Positions 50,160 to 62,755 of a DNA stretch of 64,000 nt are shown piece by piece. The translations under genes were made by a program, and so were the position numbers. Source of the stretch: Hetaerina americana (Eukaryota; Arthropoda; Insecta; Odonata; Calopterygidae). Location of the stretch: NCBI GenBank assembly GCA_022747635.1, contig JAKTNV010000006.1:70347590-70411589 (forward strand). The letters are read 5' to 3'. The stretch's first letter is position 1. The number at the start of each line of letters is the position of its first letter. The notes beneath the pieces are model-generated. The model made no database searches. It was not told the DNA's origin and saw only the letters and a list, made by a program, of their open reading frames with translations.

Positions 50160-50990
50160 CAAACGTGAACTTTCATGTCATTCCCATCTCCAGACATCCC
50201 CCTTCCCGTGCTATTTCTAAACCTTTTTTCCGCATTTTCTCCATCGGCTCTCCAAGCGCTATTCCCTCGACGCACACCAAGCCCTCTTTCACACCTTACT
50301 TTTCCTCCCACGCGTGACAGAAAAAAAAAGCAAAAGAGATACCTACCCATCCTTCACCCCCTCGACCCCTCGACACTCCTCCAAAAACTTACCCACACCC
50401 GGCGGTTTAATCATTTCCCAACATATTCACCCTCGCCCACCTGGCAGCCAAAACTCTCGCTCCCATCAACCCACCCCCCGCGAAGGCAACCATTCTCGGA
50501 TCACCCCACGCGCGGAGCAAGGAGGTAAGATTTAGCCGACCCACCCCCCTTCCTCCCACTCTTCCCTTACACTCACCCCCTCGCTCTTCTCTTTATCCTA
50601 TTCGCAACGCATCCTTCTCCCCCACTATCCCCCAGACGACCGAACCTGTGAACCCCTCCCATTCCCACTCTTCACGTCTCCCAATCTCCTTTTCCCCTCA
50701 GTATTTTTTCCCATCCACAGCGACAGTTTCTCGCCCCCCATTCGCCCTCCACCACCCGTACTCCAGCCGCGGCTGTTGCCGACATCGGCGGCGCCGTAGG
50801 TGAGATATATAAGAGAACGGATGTACGAGTGAGAGGGGTGGCAAGGGGAAAGATGATATTGTAAGTCTTGATGGGAGCGGGAGTTCGAGATGGTGGGGAA
50901 GGGAAGTGGGGATAAGGGGATTCCCTCTCGGTTGGAGAAGAGATCTAAGGGAAGCGAGGAAAGGCGAGGAAGATGATCTAGGCTAGGGAT
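50160..50990. other. Composition island: CT-rich, CpG-rich switch, then GA-rich
   Basis: 50170-50755 is pyrimidine-rich on the + strand. At 50760-50800 a short CpG-rich segment (CAGCCGCGGCTG palindrome, then GGCGGCGCCG) marks the switch. 50810-50990 is purine-rich (GATGGTGGGGAAGGGAAGTG). The 177-codon minus-strand frame crossing this island and the next microsatellite is an artefact. Confidence 0.75.
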
Positions 50991-51082
50991 CCGCAGCACA
51001 AATCGATAAGAACATCCAAATACTCGATACTTTGCTGTGATATGTACAATCGCAATTTGCCAAAGCGGTGGACGTGAGGCAC

Positions 51083-51086
<4 letters not shown>

Positions 51087-51148
<62 letters not shown>
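51087..51148. repeat. (TA)n microsatellite
   Basis: Uninterrupted TA tract of about 60 bases. Confidence 0.97.
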
Positions 51149-51153
<5 letters not shown>

Positions 51154-51219
51154 TTCATAAATAATCATGTTTAGCCCACCGATAAAAGGAAGATTTTGCA
51201 CAGTACGTATAAACTATTA

Positions 51220-51710
51220 CAACTCTAACTTCAATTTCTCTAAACTAAGTTTTTGCCGTTCTTCATTATTTTCTTCTTCAGTGTTTCATCATTTCTACCG
51301 TTCTTCATTCCGTACGAGAAGCCTATTCTCTTCCTTTCTCTTCTGCGCTCTGTCTCCTACCAAGTCCTTCAGAATTCCACTGCCTCTCAATGACTCCTCC
51401 ACTCACTGTTACTGCATTCTTCGAATTTCAACTGGGAACCTCCTTTCTTCTTTCGTCATTAGTAGAACTTCTTCGATTGTTTTCATCTCCGTTCCACTTA
51501 CTCTCTTAAATCGACTTCATAAACTCAACACAAAAACCTCTTAACTGCGTTTATCCTCTAGAATCAAAGATAAAATTTCGATATCATATAGTCCAAGCAT
51601 CCATTCTCCGAATTGATTTTCTTCACGCTCGCTATACTTCACGACCTTTGCAAAAGAGACTTTCACTAACGCATCCACGGTTGCCCAAATGTCCCTACTT
51701 AAATATCATT
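51220..51710 (-). mobile_element. LINE ORF2 C-terminal fossil
   Basis: The minus strand reads KTIEEVLLMTKEERRF followed, after interruptions, by SLRGSGILKDLVGDRAQKRK. These correspond to the NEEVLxxVxEERxF and HxLRGxGLLKxVxEGxxxGKRxRGR segments near the C-terminus of insect LINE ORF2. No catalytic motif lies in the fragment. The 125-codon plus-strand Ser/Phe-rich frame (51167-51544) is its shadow. The match is from memory of family patterns and is weaker than for the other LINE pieces. Confidence 0.55.
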
Positions 51711-52425
51711 TTCTCCAAAATATTCTCCAAGAAAATGTCTACATGGATTTTTGCAAATATGTAAAAACTTATTGAGATTCTCTAAGAACTAAAAGCATTA
51801 CCAAGTTAATAAACAATTAAATCTAGAACGATGGAAATAAATACCGGAAAAATTCAGTCGGGGAGAAGTTAAATAACGCCACATTTCAATTCATAGCATT
51901 TCTGAAAGTATGACTTTTTAAGGTAATCCTTAATTTTTTAATCAGATTTCTGTTTAATTTTTTTATTACTATATTTTTAGTATTATTATTATATTTCTTA
52001 TTACTATATTATTATATTTTATTATTATTTATTCAATACCAAACGTTCCTTTTTAATTGACAAATAATTATTTAATTCCTTCACCATCGTTAAATCGTAA
52101 AAAAAATTACGTAGACAGCCAATATATAAAGAGGAATCGGTCGATAAGGCTCAAAATCTTTAGATTCTAGAAAAATCAGTTTCCATCACGGGGGAAAGAT
52201 GGATGACTACAATTTAAATGTGATTGATTCAGAAGTAAACAGTTCATAAGGAAAATGAATATCGTAATTTGGTGAAATCCAGCAACTAAAAATCAAGCAA
52301 GCGTTTGCTAAACAGGGAAATAAAAACAGTTTTAATTAATGCTATGATATTACTAATTATCTAAAACCTCAAATAAAAATCGATGTAGATATTTAAAAAG
52401 TGTAAGTACGAGGGTAAGTGTGTAC
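51711..52425. other. AT-rich with a (TTA)n-like patch
   Basis: 51955-52035 is an imperfect TTA/TATTA simple repeat. Nothing else is recognised. Confidence 0.55.
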
Positions 52426-52429
52426 GGAA

Positions 52430-52740
52430 CTAAACGTGGAAAACCTTCCTCTTCGTAGAATGGACGCGGAGAGGAAATTTTCGAACAAGTGTCGGGGAAA
52501 GCCTCGAGATGACGAAGAAGCACTACAATGTAAGCTTTGGAAGGGGTCGCTGGAGACGGCGGGTGGAGGAGAAAGGCTCGGAGAAGATCATGATAGGAAT
52601 CATGATGGCATTGAAGGACCTTAGAGAGGCTGAGAGCAGAAGGAAAAGGTAGAATGCCGGGAGAAATGAGGTAAGAGGATGAGAGGAAATAAGAGAAGGA
52701 GGGGAAACAAGAGAAGGAGAGGAAAATGGGAAGTATATCC
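52430..52740. other. Purine-rich (GA) tract
   Basis: The + strand is GA-rich (GAGAAGGAGGGGAAACAAGA), with CpG in its left part. No gene seen. Confidence 0.65.
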
Positions 52741-53386
<646 letters not shown>

Positions 53387-56045
53387 ATATATTTATTTAT
53401 TTTTCCCAAAAGCACCACTGCTGATGAGCTTAAATGGCGGCCAGAATGCATAAACGCTATTACTTTTCACCCAAAACATTAACGGCCTTTCATGACTGAA
53501 GAATGCGAACAGCTGAGAAGTTATTCTTAAATCATTACTATTGTTCTGGAACAGGGTAATGTCATTTTAAACGCCTAGTATTTATAACGAATAGACCTTC
53601 AAAATGGCACTTATATTATTATCAATATGATAAAACAAGCTGCTCCTCATTTCTACATTTACAATATCTTGGTCCACCACCGAGAATTTGATGACCAGAA
53701 AAACAATAACTGTATGGGGTAAAAGACTCCATCTAAACCTTTGGAATTGGAAAAAATATTAATTGACGAATGTATGTGAAAATAAATCCAAGCACATTCA
53801 TTGATACATTGGTACCCTTGAAGGAGTAGAAATAAGCTTGGAGAACAGATATTTGAATAATTTTACTCCCTAATGTCATTAACTCCAAACGCTCAAATGA
53901 ATGCAGAGATATAACTCCCTAACCCACACCCTCGTGAACGAACACGGAATGTAATGTGAATTTGATTTAACATGCTTTATTCCGTAAGATGTATATCTTC
54001 TGTTCTAATAAAAGTAAACGGATTAAAATGCCAGCGGAAGGACCAAAATGATAAAAGATGCAATACCTGCAAGGTCTTCAAGTTTTCGCTGTTTTTCCAT
54101 CCAACCAATTGAATGCAATGGCCACCAAAGATTTTTCAATGCCCTAAGAATAAGGAGAAGGGAGAACGGGGTTCTGCTGCAATTGAAAATGCCACCGAGT
54201 TTCCTAATCTATGCTTTTAACTCACAAAGAAAGTTTTACATCACCGAGAAAAGCTTGTGATTGAACATTTTTGTGTAGGTTTACGTGTTACTCTTTCAAA
54301 GTTGAAAGTTATTAGATCATAAATGTATCGACGCAAAGAATTTGGTTTCATTGTAAAATTTTTAAGACGGGAGTTGAATGATTTAGTAATGAAACTCCCC
54401 ATGTACCCAAATTTTCTATATGCAGAGTAACTATGTACAGTTCCTAGGACTGACTTATTTTGAAAAATTGGTAACTACAGAGTTAATAAGGTAAGACGGA
54501 CGCCCGTATCAAAATGGTACGAGTCAAATGGTATCATACTCCTGATGCATATAAATCTTCGCTATACATCCTCAACTATTATCCAAAAAAGACTACTTCT
54601 ATTAAATATATCACACTGCACCCTATGACAACTACTAATAGGTATACCATTTGACGACGTCAAAAGAATTTTAAATTCTCTTAAGGAGTTCATGAAGTTA
54701 AAGCAAAAAATATTTACACTCAGCATATCATGTTGAATTAAGCATGGAAGCTGCAATGTAAAGAGTGCTTAGTATATTATTAATTACGTATTCTCTTAGC
54801 ACCATGATATGTCAAACATGTCGTTTTTAGAGTTACAACTAGGGAAAATCACGACAAATTCCCACTTACCTTTATGTGAATTAATAGAAAAAAATAGAAG
54901 AAGATTCTCACACTATCACTTCCATCGCAATCCACGGGCTAAATCGTGACATGACTTTTACAAGATCAAAGGAAGTACTTCAAAATGCACTCTTAAAACA
55001 CACTGCATTGAATGCATGACACAAACTACATGCGGTTTATTACATGCTCGGCGTATTAAGACAAAAAACCACGGTATTTTTGTGAGCACTAAACATAAAA
55101 ATAGACAAAATGAAGATAACAATGTCATCATTTGGATGTGGTGGCCGGAATGAGTGACACCGAGTGATTTTTCGTCCTATTGCTACTGATGCGAATTCAC
55201 GCTTATTTTTTTATATCAAAGTGTATTAATACAACCCTGTGTACGTTTATATACTCTTTCAGTCATTTGGAGCTTTCTCTTTGTAAATTACAATGATGCT
55301 GCTTTAGGCACATGAACTATAAATAAAAACTAAGATAAATCTTTAAATAAATTTGAAACAAGGGTTCAATGGATAACTGCACAGGCTATGGCTGCCGATT
55401 GAATATATGTTTCATTTGATATGAGAACATAGAGTATACCATTTATATTTATAATGTGATATACTTGGTACTTAAATCTGAGGGCTTTGAATTTTAATTC
55501 ATAATTCATAATAATCGTAGGCATACTATATACCTACTGGAAATACTTACGCCCCCCTGACATATACATTTCTGCGAAATCTGCGAAAGGAGATCTGAGT
55601 CTTTGATGGGATTTGAAAACGAACGAGGTGGAAGACAAATAATGACTCTGCAGGGAAAGTTCCGAACGAGAGACCTGAAAATCCAACGAAAAGGTTTACC
55701 CATAAACAAGCAAACTCAGGACTTGCCCCTTAAACGAGAGGAAAGAGAAGCGGACTTGGAATGGATATGGGAAAATCTCCTAGTTCATGCACTTTTCTAA
55801 TGAGATATTAATGGATGAACTAAGAAAATATTAATCAAAATTTGCACTTCTCAAAATGGGGAGAGAAATCCACGCATTTCATACCCTCATAAAAGAACAA
55901 AGTCCAATCCTAAACACACCCTCGCATTTGTTAAACTAGGCAACGCGTTCACCTCCAAAGCAAATGAATAGTTGCATGAGATTTGAGTATGAGTCCAACG
56001 GACTGAATTTTGATGAAAAAGTTAAATACTGGACAGAAATTTTCA
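53387..56045. other. AT-rich, nothing recognised
   Basis: Short frames (54048-54260 +, 55603-55800 +) lack motifs. Confidence 0.45.
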
Positions 56046-56049
56046 GAAA

Positions 56050-56770
56050 AGGCAAAAGAAGGAAAAACTAAAGAAAATAAAGATTTAAGAATGAGCTCGG
56101 TGAGGGCGCCGACTGCTGCCAGCTCTATTTAATGTGCACGAGAAAAGACTTCATGGATTCATTCATCCTATGGCCAATTAGGCTAGTACTTGGAAAGAGG
56201 AAAGAGTAAATCATAAAATATTCAAACTACCATGTGATAATGGGAGTAACGGTGGACAAATGATGAATAATATCAGAGAAAAGAAGTAACGCTGTATTTC
56301 GTATAATGATTAGCACTTAGGATATAGGTTGTATTAAAATAATAATACCTACAAGGGTCATACTTGAGACTAGACGAAAAATTAAAATATGAGTACTGCA
56401 TAACAAGAACTGGGTGTAGAACAGATTTTATCGTACTTTTACTCAGGGAGTCTTAAAAACAATTTAGAGACTGTAATTTAGAAACTGTATGAGAGATTAG
56501 AAACAGAGTATTCATTAGGAATATGTCTAAAACGGTTAGCGTGGGCTGATCAGAAAAAAATTTCAGTCAACTTGATAAAAGACATTCTCAGTTTAAATAG
56601 TGCTTCTAAACGGGTCAGAAACTTGGACTATTAAGAAGAAAAATGAAAGTTTTTTTGAAAAGTTTTCAGATATACCTGTGGAGGAAGTTAAATGGACCGA
56701 TAGAGTGAGGAAGGACGGAAGGATGGGAGAAGAAAGGCATTGGATAAAAGTAAGAGTGAAGTAGAGCACT
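56050..56770 (+). mobile_element. LINE ORF2 3'-part fossil
   Basis: The best anchor is 56612-56650, which reads GSETWTIKKKNES, the family GSETWTLKKK segment after the reverse transcriptase. VEEVKWTDRVRKD near 56680-56720 (family KIxWTDRVRNEEVL) follows in the same frame. Near 56110, RRLLPALFNVHEKR may be the remnant of the GCxLSPxLFN motif. Heavy decay; limits are approximate. Confidence 0.65.
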
Positions 56771-57475
56771 AGTTAATTAAGTCTGAGGTCATTAATTTCG
56801 TTATCTATTATATAAGCCCTGTCATTACAACCATGAGGTCCTATGTTCGATGGTTCTCTTTAGTTTACTATTGATTATCTTGTCGTCGCCTTAATGACAT
56901 TCAAACCACACAAACTTGGCCGCTGTCTCTTTTCTTATTCCTAATACATTTTCCTCCAAAATATCTCCAGTCATTCTACTATGTCTCAAAACTTGTTCTA
57001 AAAATTAACTTTGGTTTCCTCCATTACTTTTAAAAGTTTTCTGCCTTCCTGAACCTCTTCCAAAACTTCAAGGTTCGGTACCTTTTCGTTCAAAAACATT
57101 TTTAGCATCCTTGTCCGTATCTACTTCTTCCAGACGGACTACTACCGTTTTTCATGTTATCCAGCATTAAATTCCATAAAACAAGGTGCTTTATAAGTAA
57201 GTTCTTGCAAATATCTTCTTTATTGCTAAATCTATACCTTTAAAATACTGATAATTTACAGATTTAGAAGATGATTCCGCACCTTTCGTGTCATCTTCTG
57301 TAGTTCTTTGATTTTTTTTATTATTACTGACTGCAAAATTATTTCAATAAAAGTTAGAAGATAGTTTCAGTAGATCGATTTTTCTTTTCACTCTTGAGAA
57401 GGATCTTTCATGATAAGTAATTGCGCAATATGACAGGTTGTTTAACTTCTTTAATATACGCTGTTTCGGAAGTGC
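56771..57475. other. AT-rich, nothing recognised
   Basis: Sequence between two LINE fossils. It may be further eroded LINE sequence but I cannot show it. Confidence 0.4.
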
Positions 57476-57479
57476 TTTG

Positions 57480-57960
57480 GACCGAAATGGCCAAAGTAGT
57501 AGAGATTAATAAGAAGAATTGCTTTATGGCAAAGACGGTTTCACAAAAAAAAGAGAATAGTTAACGGGTGTGTTGAGTAAGGATGGAAAGAAAAGACGTC
57601 TAAATTTTTCCATGGAGCGTAATTTTGTACGGCGTGTACAAAACATGGTCTTTAAAGCAAGACGATAAGCGTAGTTTGGTGGCTTCTGAAACGTGGGTTT
57701 AGAGAAGAATGGAAAAGAGTTTGGAAGGGACGTGATTGTTTGGAGAAATCCAAAGGAGGCAGGAAAATAGCTGGAGAACGAGATTTTTGATTGGCGATGA
57801 ATCTTGAACAACTTGATACAGGGGAGGACTTTAGGCATTCAAGTAAGGGTTAGGAGTAGATTAAGCGTGTTGAATTGATTGAAGGAAGAAGGAATTTTGC
57901 AGAATTGAATAAGATATCAAGTTTTGTTGTGTATGGAGAGGCAAGTAAATGAATTGTTGC
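57480..57960 (+). mobile_element. LINE ORF2 3'-part fossil
   Basis: 57643-57675 reads TWSLKQDDKRS, sharing TWSLKQD with the LINE copy at 48409 and matching the family ETWTLKQEDKRR segment. A nearby RRMEKSLEG stretch resembles EMWVWRRMEKVSW. Stops and frameshifts are frequent. It is the third plus-strand fossil of this family in the last 17 kb and ends close to the MITE at 57970. Confidence 0.7.
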
Positions 57961-57969
57961 ACCGTTATA

Positions 57970-58121
57970 CAAGGTGCGGCAACAAAACTTCCTGTTTTAA
58001 AGGGGTTTTGCTTTATAAAAAAGGAAGCTATGTTCCCGCACTTTGTATAACGGTGCTAAAAAACTTCTTTTTTTATAAAGCTAAACCTCCTTAAAAAAGG
58101 AAGTTATGTTGCCGCACCCTG
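57970..58121. mobile_element. Double-palindrome MITE: two tandem inverted-repeat units separated by TA
   Basis: Unit 1 (57970-58045) starts CAAGGTGCGGCAACAAAACT and ends with an imperfect reverse complement (GGAAGCTATGTTCCCGCACT...). Unit 2 (about 58048-58121) starts with a decayed copy of the same end (CGGTGCTAAAAAACTTC) and ends GGAAGTTATGTTGCCGCACC...CTG. TA lies before, between and after the units, fitting TA-target DNA transposons of the Tc1/mariner group. There is no coding capacity. The two units may be tandem insertions or one element duplicated internally. Confidence 0.8.
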
Positions 58122-58800
58122 TATAATCTGCGTCCACCCAAAACCTACCTTAAAAGGCAGAATACCGATAATGGTGATATTTTCTTTCGGCCTTTACGAT
58201 TGGATCCCATTTAAAGTTTAATACATAATTGTTATTCTCACTGCTAACCTAGGAACTGTATAAACATGTATTAATGAAAGAATATAATTTTGATTGAACT
58301 CCTGAACTCTGAAAAATACCTTGAAAGAAATCTTAAGAGCACTTAAAATCACTTTCATCAATAAATTGCATACGAATATGTCGCACATAAGGTAAGGACG
58401 CCAAAAAAAGACACACGGACTACTTAAACAAACATAAACTGAATTCTTAGATCCGAGAATGGATTGAAACACTAATATTAGCTACGTTGTTGGTAAGGAA
58501 TTTTTATGAACACCAATTATGATCATAATCTTATCTTTTAATTTAAATAAAGGTTTATATCGATACATGTATTGCGTTAGTTAAACAAGTAACTAGTTAC
58601 GTATCTATAATCTTATTTTAATTATTTAAAGTAATATTTAGTGTTCCTCCTCCCTATGTTTACCAGATTATAGTCAAAATCTACTACACCTACATAGCCA
58701 ACCATCTACAGCCAATTTATTCAATCCATCGATTAAGGAACCATTTTGGTCATGAATTAACATCACCGAAGAGACATTATATATCATAGCATATAACTTA
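58122..58800. other. AT-rich, nothing recognised
   Basis: No supportable feature. Confidence 0.45.
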
Positions 58801-58802
58801 TT

Positions 58803-59225
58803 TCATGATAAAGAAATAAACATTATTCGTTTATAATGGATTGCTTCAGCGGGCCTGATTAACGAATGAGTCAAAACGTTTTCACAAGTACGAGTCAAAG
58901 TATTTTTATAAGAATCTTTGAATGCTTCCACCGAAGTTCTACTTCTAAGCACTTCATGGGTATTCGGCACTTTCATTTTCTTAACCCACTCACTAACTTC
59001 CATGTTACCACTACCAGAAGGCAAATTTCCAAATATCATTTTTGTCAAATCATCCTGATGCGCAAAGTTTGTGACATACATGGTCGTTGATTTTGAGTGA
59101 TGTAGACTCGACGTTATGAGCAAGAGACTAGAATCTTTCACTGCTAATTTATCTTTTCCACATTCATTACAGAGGAGTCCATATAATATGCCATATAAAT
59201 ATAAGCCTTGGTTAGAAAGAAACAA
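58803..59225 (-). CDS. Unidentified open frame, candidate host exon (about 140 codons)
   Basis: A continuous minus-strand frame from 59225 to a TGA at 58803-58805, bounded upstream by a TAA. It is not low-complexity and lies in AT-rich DNA, where frames of this length are uncommon. The translation has a balanced composition, with GILYGLLCNECGKDKLAVKD near the start, SSLHHSKSTTMYVTNFAHQD in the middle, and EVSEWVKKMKVPNTHEVL and TLTRTCENVLTHSLIRPAEA toward the end. No ATG opens it. Upstream, TTTGTTTCTTTCTAACCAAG on the minus strand looks like a polypyrimidine tract plus AG splice acceptor, so an exon beginning near GCTTAT (about 59209) is possible. I do not recognise the family. It could equally be an old transposon protein or a chance frame. 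Confidence 0.35.
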   Translation of the reverse strand: MFLSNQGLYLYGILYGLLCNECGKDKLAVKDSSLLLITSSLHHSKSTTMYVTNFAHQDDLTKMIFGNLPSGSGNMEVSEWVKKMKVPNTHEVLRSRTSVEAFKDSYKNTLTRTCENVLTHSLIRPAEAIHYKRIMFISLS

Positions 59226-61125
59226 AGATGTTTAACAGCTCAGACATGAAAATGGCAGTCTTCTTTATTTGCCTTCATTGGCTGCTAAGCAAGAAATACG
59301 TGATTATGAGAGGGAAGTGATTACATACTATTCTCCGAATAAGAAAGACTACAACCTTATATCCTCCTTCTAATGAATGCGGTCAATTCATTCTTTGATT
59401 CGTTGGAGATATGTTTGCGTCAAAGCAGATCTCTGCTGTAATTCTAACAGCAGGTTTGGAGGTAGACGTCCAATTATTACCATAAGTGAAAGAATAATCT
59501 CACGTCCACATTAACGATTTTTCCAGGACCCACATTGAGTTCGCACTCGATGCAATTCACCTTTAGTCTAACAAAATTAACCATATTAACGACAAGTTAA
59601 ATGTTTTTATGACACATAGTTGCATTAGATCTTTTAGCTTCCTCCTCATCTTAAATTGAATCAATATAACTTTCCTTTGTTTTACAATAAACTCTGAAGT
59701 TGTAAGGTCTTAACATGAACTGATAAATTCAATCTACATTCCGTAAAAGAATCAACTTTGTCATTACAACACAAAAAGATTTCCCAATGTCTCTTCGCAT
59801 TCTGCTCACAATATACTACATTTGCATGTATAACTTTCTCTTATTCTTCCACTGCAGTTAAAGCTTTCCATTAAAATTAATTTCACAATTAACTTTGATT
59901 TTCATTCTTATTGTTTTTTCGTATCATCTTAATTCATGCTGTTAAGCGACCTCTGATATCTTCAAGTGACCAAATAAAAGCTTCCTGGCGTTGCTCTTTA
60001 AGATATATATCTAGTAATTCCGTTCACTATAAACTATTAAGCTAGCCATGTTGTGCTGAAAAATATAAGCTCTACGCCATCCTAAACAGTGAGTAATGAT
60101 TGCCAATAGAATTTTCCAATCCGTTTCCCCACCGCTCACTTTCCTAAAATTACCAACTCATGATATTTTTGGTCCCAAAAGGGAAATATTTTATTTTATT
60201 ATAATAAACGTAACGTGCAAGATTACAAAAATTACATTTTATTAGAATTGAAGCTCTTTCTCCAAAATCCAAACTCTACAGTTCTTTTAGGAGATATCAA
60301 TAGAGTCTGGAGGGTAGTGTGTGCTCCTAGGACTTATCGTATGGGTTCCCATCCAGCACGCGGCAACAATTTAGTCCCTACCTTGGGAGTTACCCCATTT
60401 TGATCGAACGGAGCCTTGTACCGCAGGCCCCCCGACACCACTCATTGAATTTTCGGCTAAAGTCGAGTCAAGGTGCCCCTCTACCCGGACGTTCTAATCC
60501 TCAAGGACGTCTACCTGCCCAAATATTATCCATCTAATTATAATGGCACAATGGATTCAAAGGCTGCCCTTAATAACCGCTACTCTTTTGACAAAGGGGT
60601 GCACTCAGTAATCATAACGGATTCATATTCACTGTTTGTATAGAAGAACATGAGCACTCTCTCGTTCCCTGGAACAAAAGATCTGACTTAATTTGACATT
60701 TGGATCGTGTAAATAGAAATAAGCTTTAGCTAGAACTTTAAACCCTTACCGTTGCCCCAATCCCTATTTAACAAGCTTTTCTTATTGTGGCTGTGTTGAT
60801 TCTAACCAGAAAGGAAATAGCACAAGGTGAAATCGCAAAGAAGGAATTCTTTTTGTTCTTTATCGTTTTTCGAGTGCTCTCTGAAATAATATAGACCAGA
60901 TAGCATTAGCTAGAGAAATTAGCCTTGATTTTAATTAGGTTATTTGGAGCTGAAATCAAGAAGAAATTAAGGCCGCTTCACAATTCACAAGGAGAGAGTG
61001 TTTCAATGGGAAATTTGAGAGAGTGTTAACCCATTGGTTTTTATCCTAGAAAATTAAGTATTGAATCGAAACTTTGAAAAGGAAGCCTAAGCAAAAATAT
61101 TAATTAAATTTTATCTCTTTTCTAG
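59226..61125. other. AT-rich, with an unexplained GC-richer block (60290-60510)
   Basis: The block (GGGTTCCCATCCAGCACGCG ... GGAGTTACCCCATTTTGATC) is clearly more GC-rich than its surroundings. A 62-codon frame crosses it. I cannot assign it to a repeat or gene. Confidence 0.4.
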
Positions 61126-61129
61126 CGCT

Positions 61130-61560
61130 CCCATTTTCGTAGTTTGCAACCATTTTCTCTAGCGACTTATACACTGATAGCAATGACGATTTTAATACGT
61201 ATACCAATTTTTCCAGCTCTCTTGGCTTCCTTGATCTTTCCATACATCCAGGAGAGGGTGTTTCATCCCAAGCACTCCCTCCATTCCCTACGAACATCAC
61301 CGGTGGCGTCGGCGTCAATATCTCCACCTCTTCCCTCCACATCGCCCCTCATTCTCTCTCGTTATCTGCGTCACCCTCATTCTTTTGCACCCTATATCTT
61401 CATCAGCATGCTCCCCTTCCTTGCTAAACTTCTAACCCTGGTCAAATAAGTTTTCCCTTTTCACACCCCCATTTCCTGGAAACTCCCCCCTCATACACTC
61501 TAAAATCTACCTTGATTTGCGGCTCAAAATTCCCCTTTCCACAGTCATACCCCTGGCTAT
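61130..61560. other. Pyrimidine-rich island
   Basis: CT-rich on the + strand (for example CTCCACCTCTTCCCTCCACA), with a short CpG cluster at 61302-61316. The 101-codon + frame is Ser/Pro/Leu-rich and probably compositional. Confidence 0.65.
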
Positions 61561-62640
61561 GTCTCTTACCCTTCCCAACTATTTTGTACGTTATTAGAAG
61601 CATACTTTAATAATGAATGATTTAAATAGTTTCTTTCCCGAATCTCTACTAGCTGGTAATTTAAATGGGAAGTTAAACAATATTTTTCAATGTTACGTTC
61701 CGAAAAATGGTGAGTGATAAGGAATGTGGCGACAGCTTACAACTTAAATAACATTTTTGATCCACAGTTAAGACCCATTCCACCGACATACCTAATTTAG
61801 TCATAACCTTCTTCAACTTGCACCAGAACTTGTGAGCAGAGTGAAATTTAATATTAAATTACACGTATCGACTGCGAACCTTCAACTTAGATTTCACCCC
61901 ACGACATCTTTATACGCAATCGAACGATTATATCAAAATGGAGACTTTTTTTTAATAGTATACAAGACAGCCGTGAAAACCAGACGATCATCAGTAAGAC
62001 GCCATTATTCTACTATCTCGGCAAACGTTTGTAGTTTAAAAAAAGCCGTTCGATGGAATATCTGTCGTAATGGTCAATGTTTCACCTAACATTTCAAAAT
62101 TATACCTGAAGGAAAACTGGTTAATTGCCACAACTCTGCGAGTTAATATGCGTTATGTCCTTAATTGCTTAAATTCTAAATGAAAACAAACGCTTGTAAA
62201 TAAATGTTGACAGTCAAAAATTATGAAAAAAAACAAATGAAAATTTCATCATATTATTCGATTGCTACGAAAACAAAATCAGTAAAAAAAACAAAACGAA
62301 ATATAAACAAAGAAATGCCGCAAATATTGAAACTGATTTCCTCAACTCTTTTATGGAATAATCCAATTCTACGTTAAAATATTCCCTCCATATTTTCTTT
62401 TCAAAAGAGGCTGTCACGGAATTTAAACTCTAATCTCATTTATTCAGTAATAAGAATTGAAAAAATCAAGGAGCAGAGAATGATCCATAAGCTCTGATGG
62501 CTAAACCCTGATGGAGGTCCGTAACTATTCTGATGCAAAAATCGATCGTCGGAGCTGGATACAGGAGCGAAAGATAGATACATACATAGACTCCGCTATA
62601 TGCGCATTATGATGCAACAATTTCAGAGTGGAAAATAATG
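61561..62640. other. AT-rich, nothing certain
   Basis: An 85-codon + frame (61832-62089) has no motif. Confidence 0.4.
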
Positions 62641-62644
62641 CGCG

Positions 62645-62755
62645 TTGACTGGGATTATAGCCGCCAAAATTTCGGAGTGTAAGAGGACGCCTCGATTACA
62701 TAGCTGGCTAAAGCACTCGTTCGGACATCGAGGGATCCGGGTCAATGCGAAAGAT
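62645..62755 (+). mobile_element. tRNA-related SINE fragment
   Basis: GCCTCGATTACATAGCTGGC, then TAAAGCACTCGTTCGGACAT, then CGAGGGATCCGGGT resembles the tRNA-like head of arthropod SINEs (TAGCTCAG-GGTTAAAGCACTCG...GGGTTCGAATCC). The A-box-like part is at 62701-62714 and the expected B box at about 62739-62749 is mutated (GGGTCAATGCG). The open frame at 62645-62941 starts inside it and is not supported as a gene. Confidence 0.5.

Noticed and set aside
50625..51158. 177-codon minus-strand open frame
   Set aside because: It begins in a TA microsatellite (Tyr/Ile repeat) and continues through a CT/GA island; it is compositional.
51167..51544. 125-codon plus-strand Ser/Phe-rich frame
   Set aside because: It is antisense to a LINE ORF2 C-terminal remnant and shows no motif of its own.
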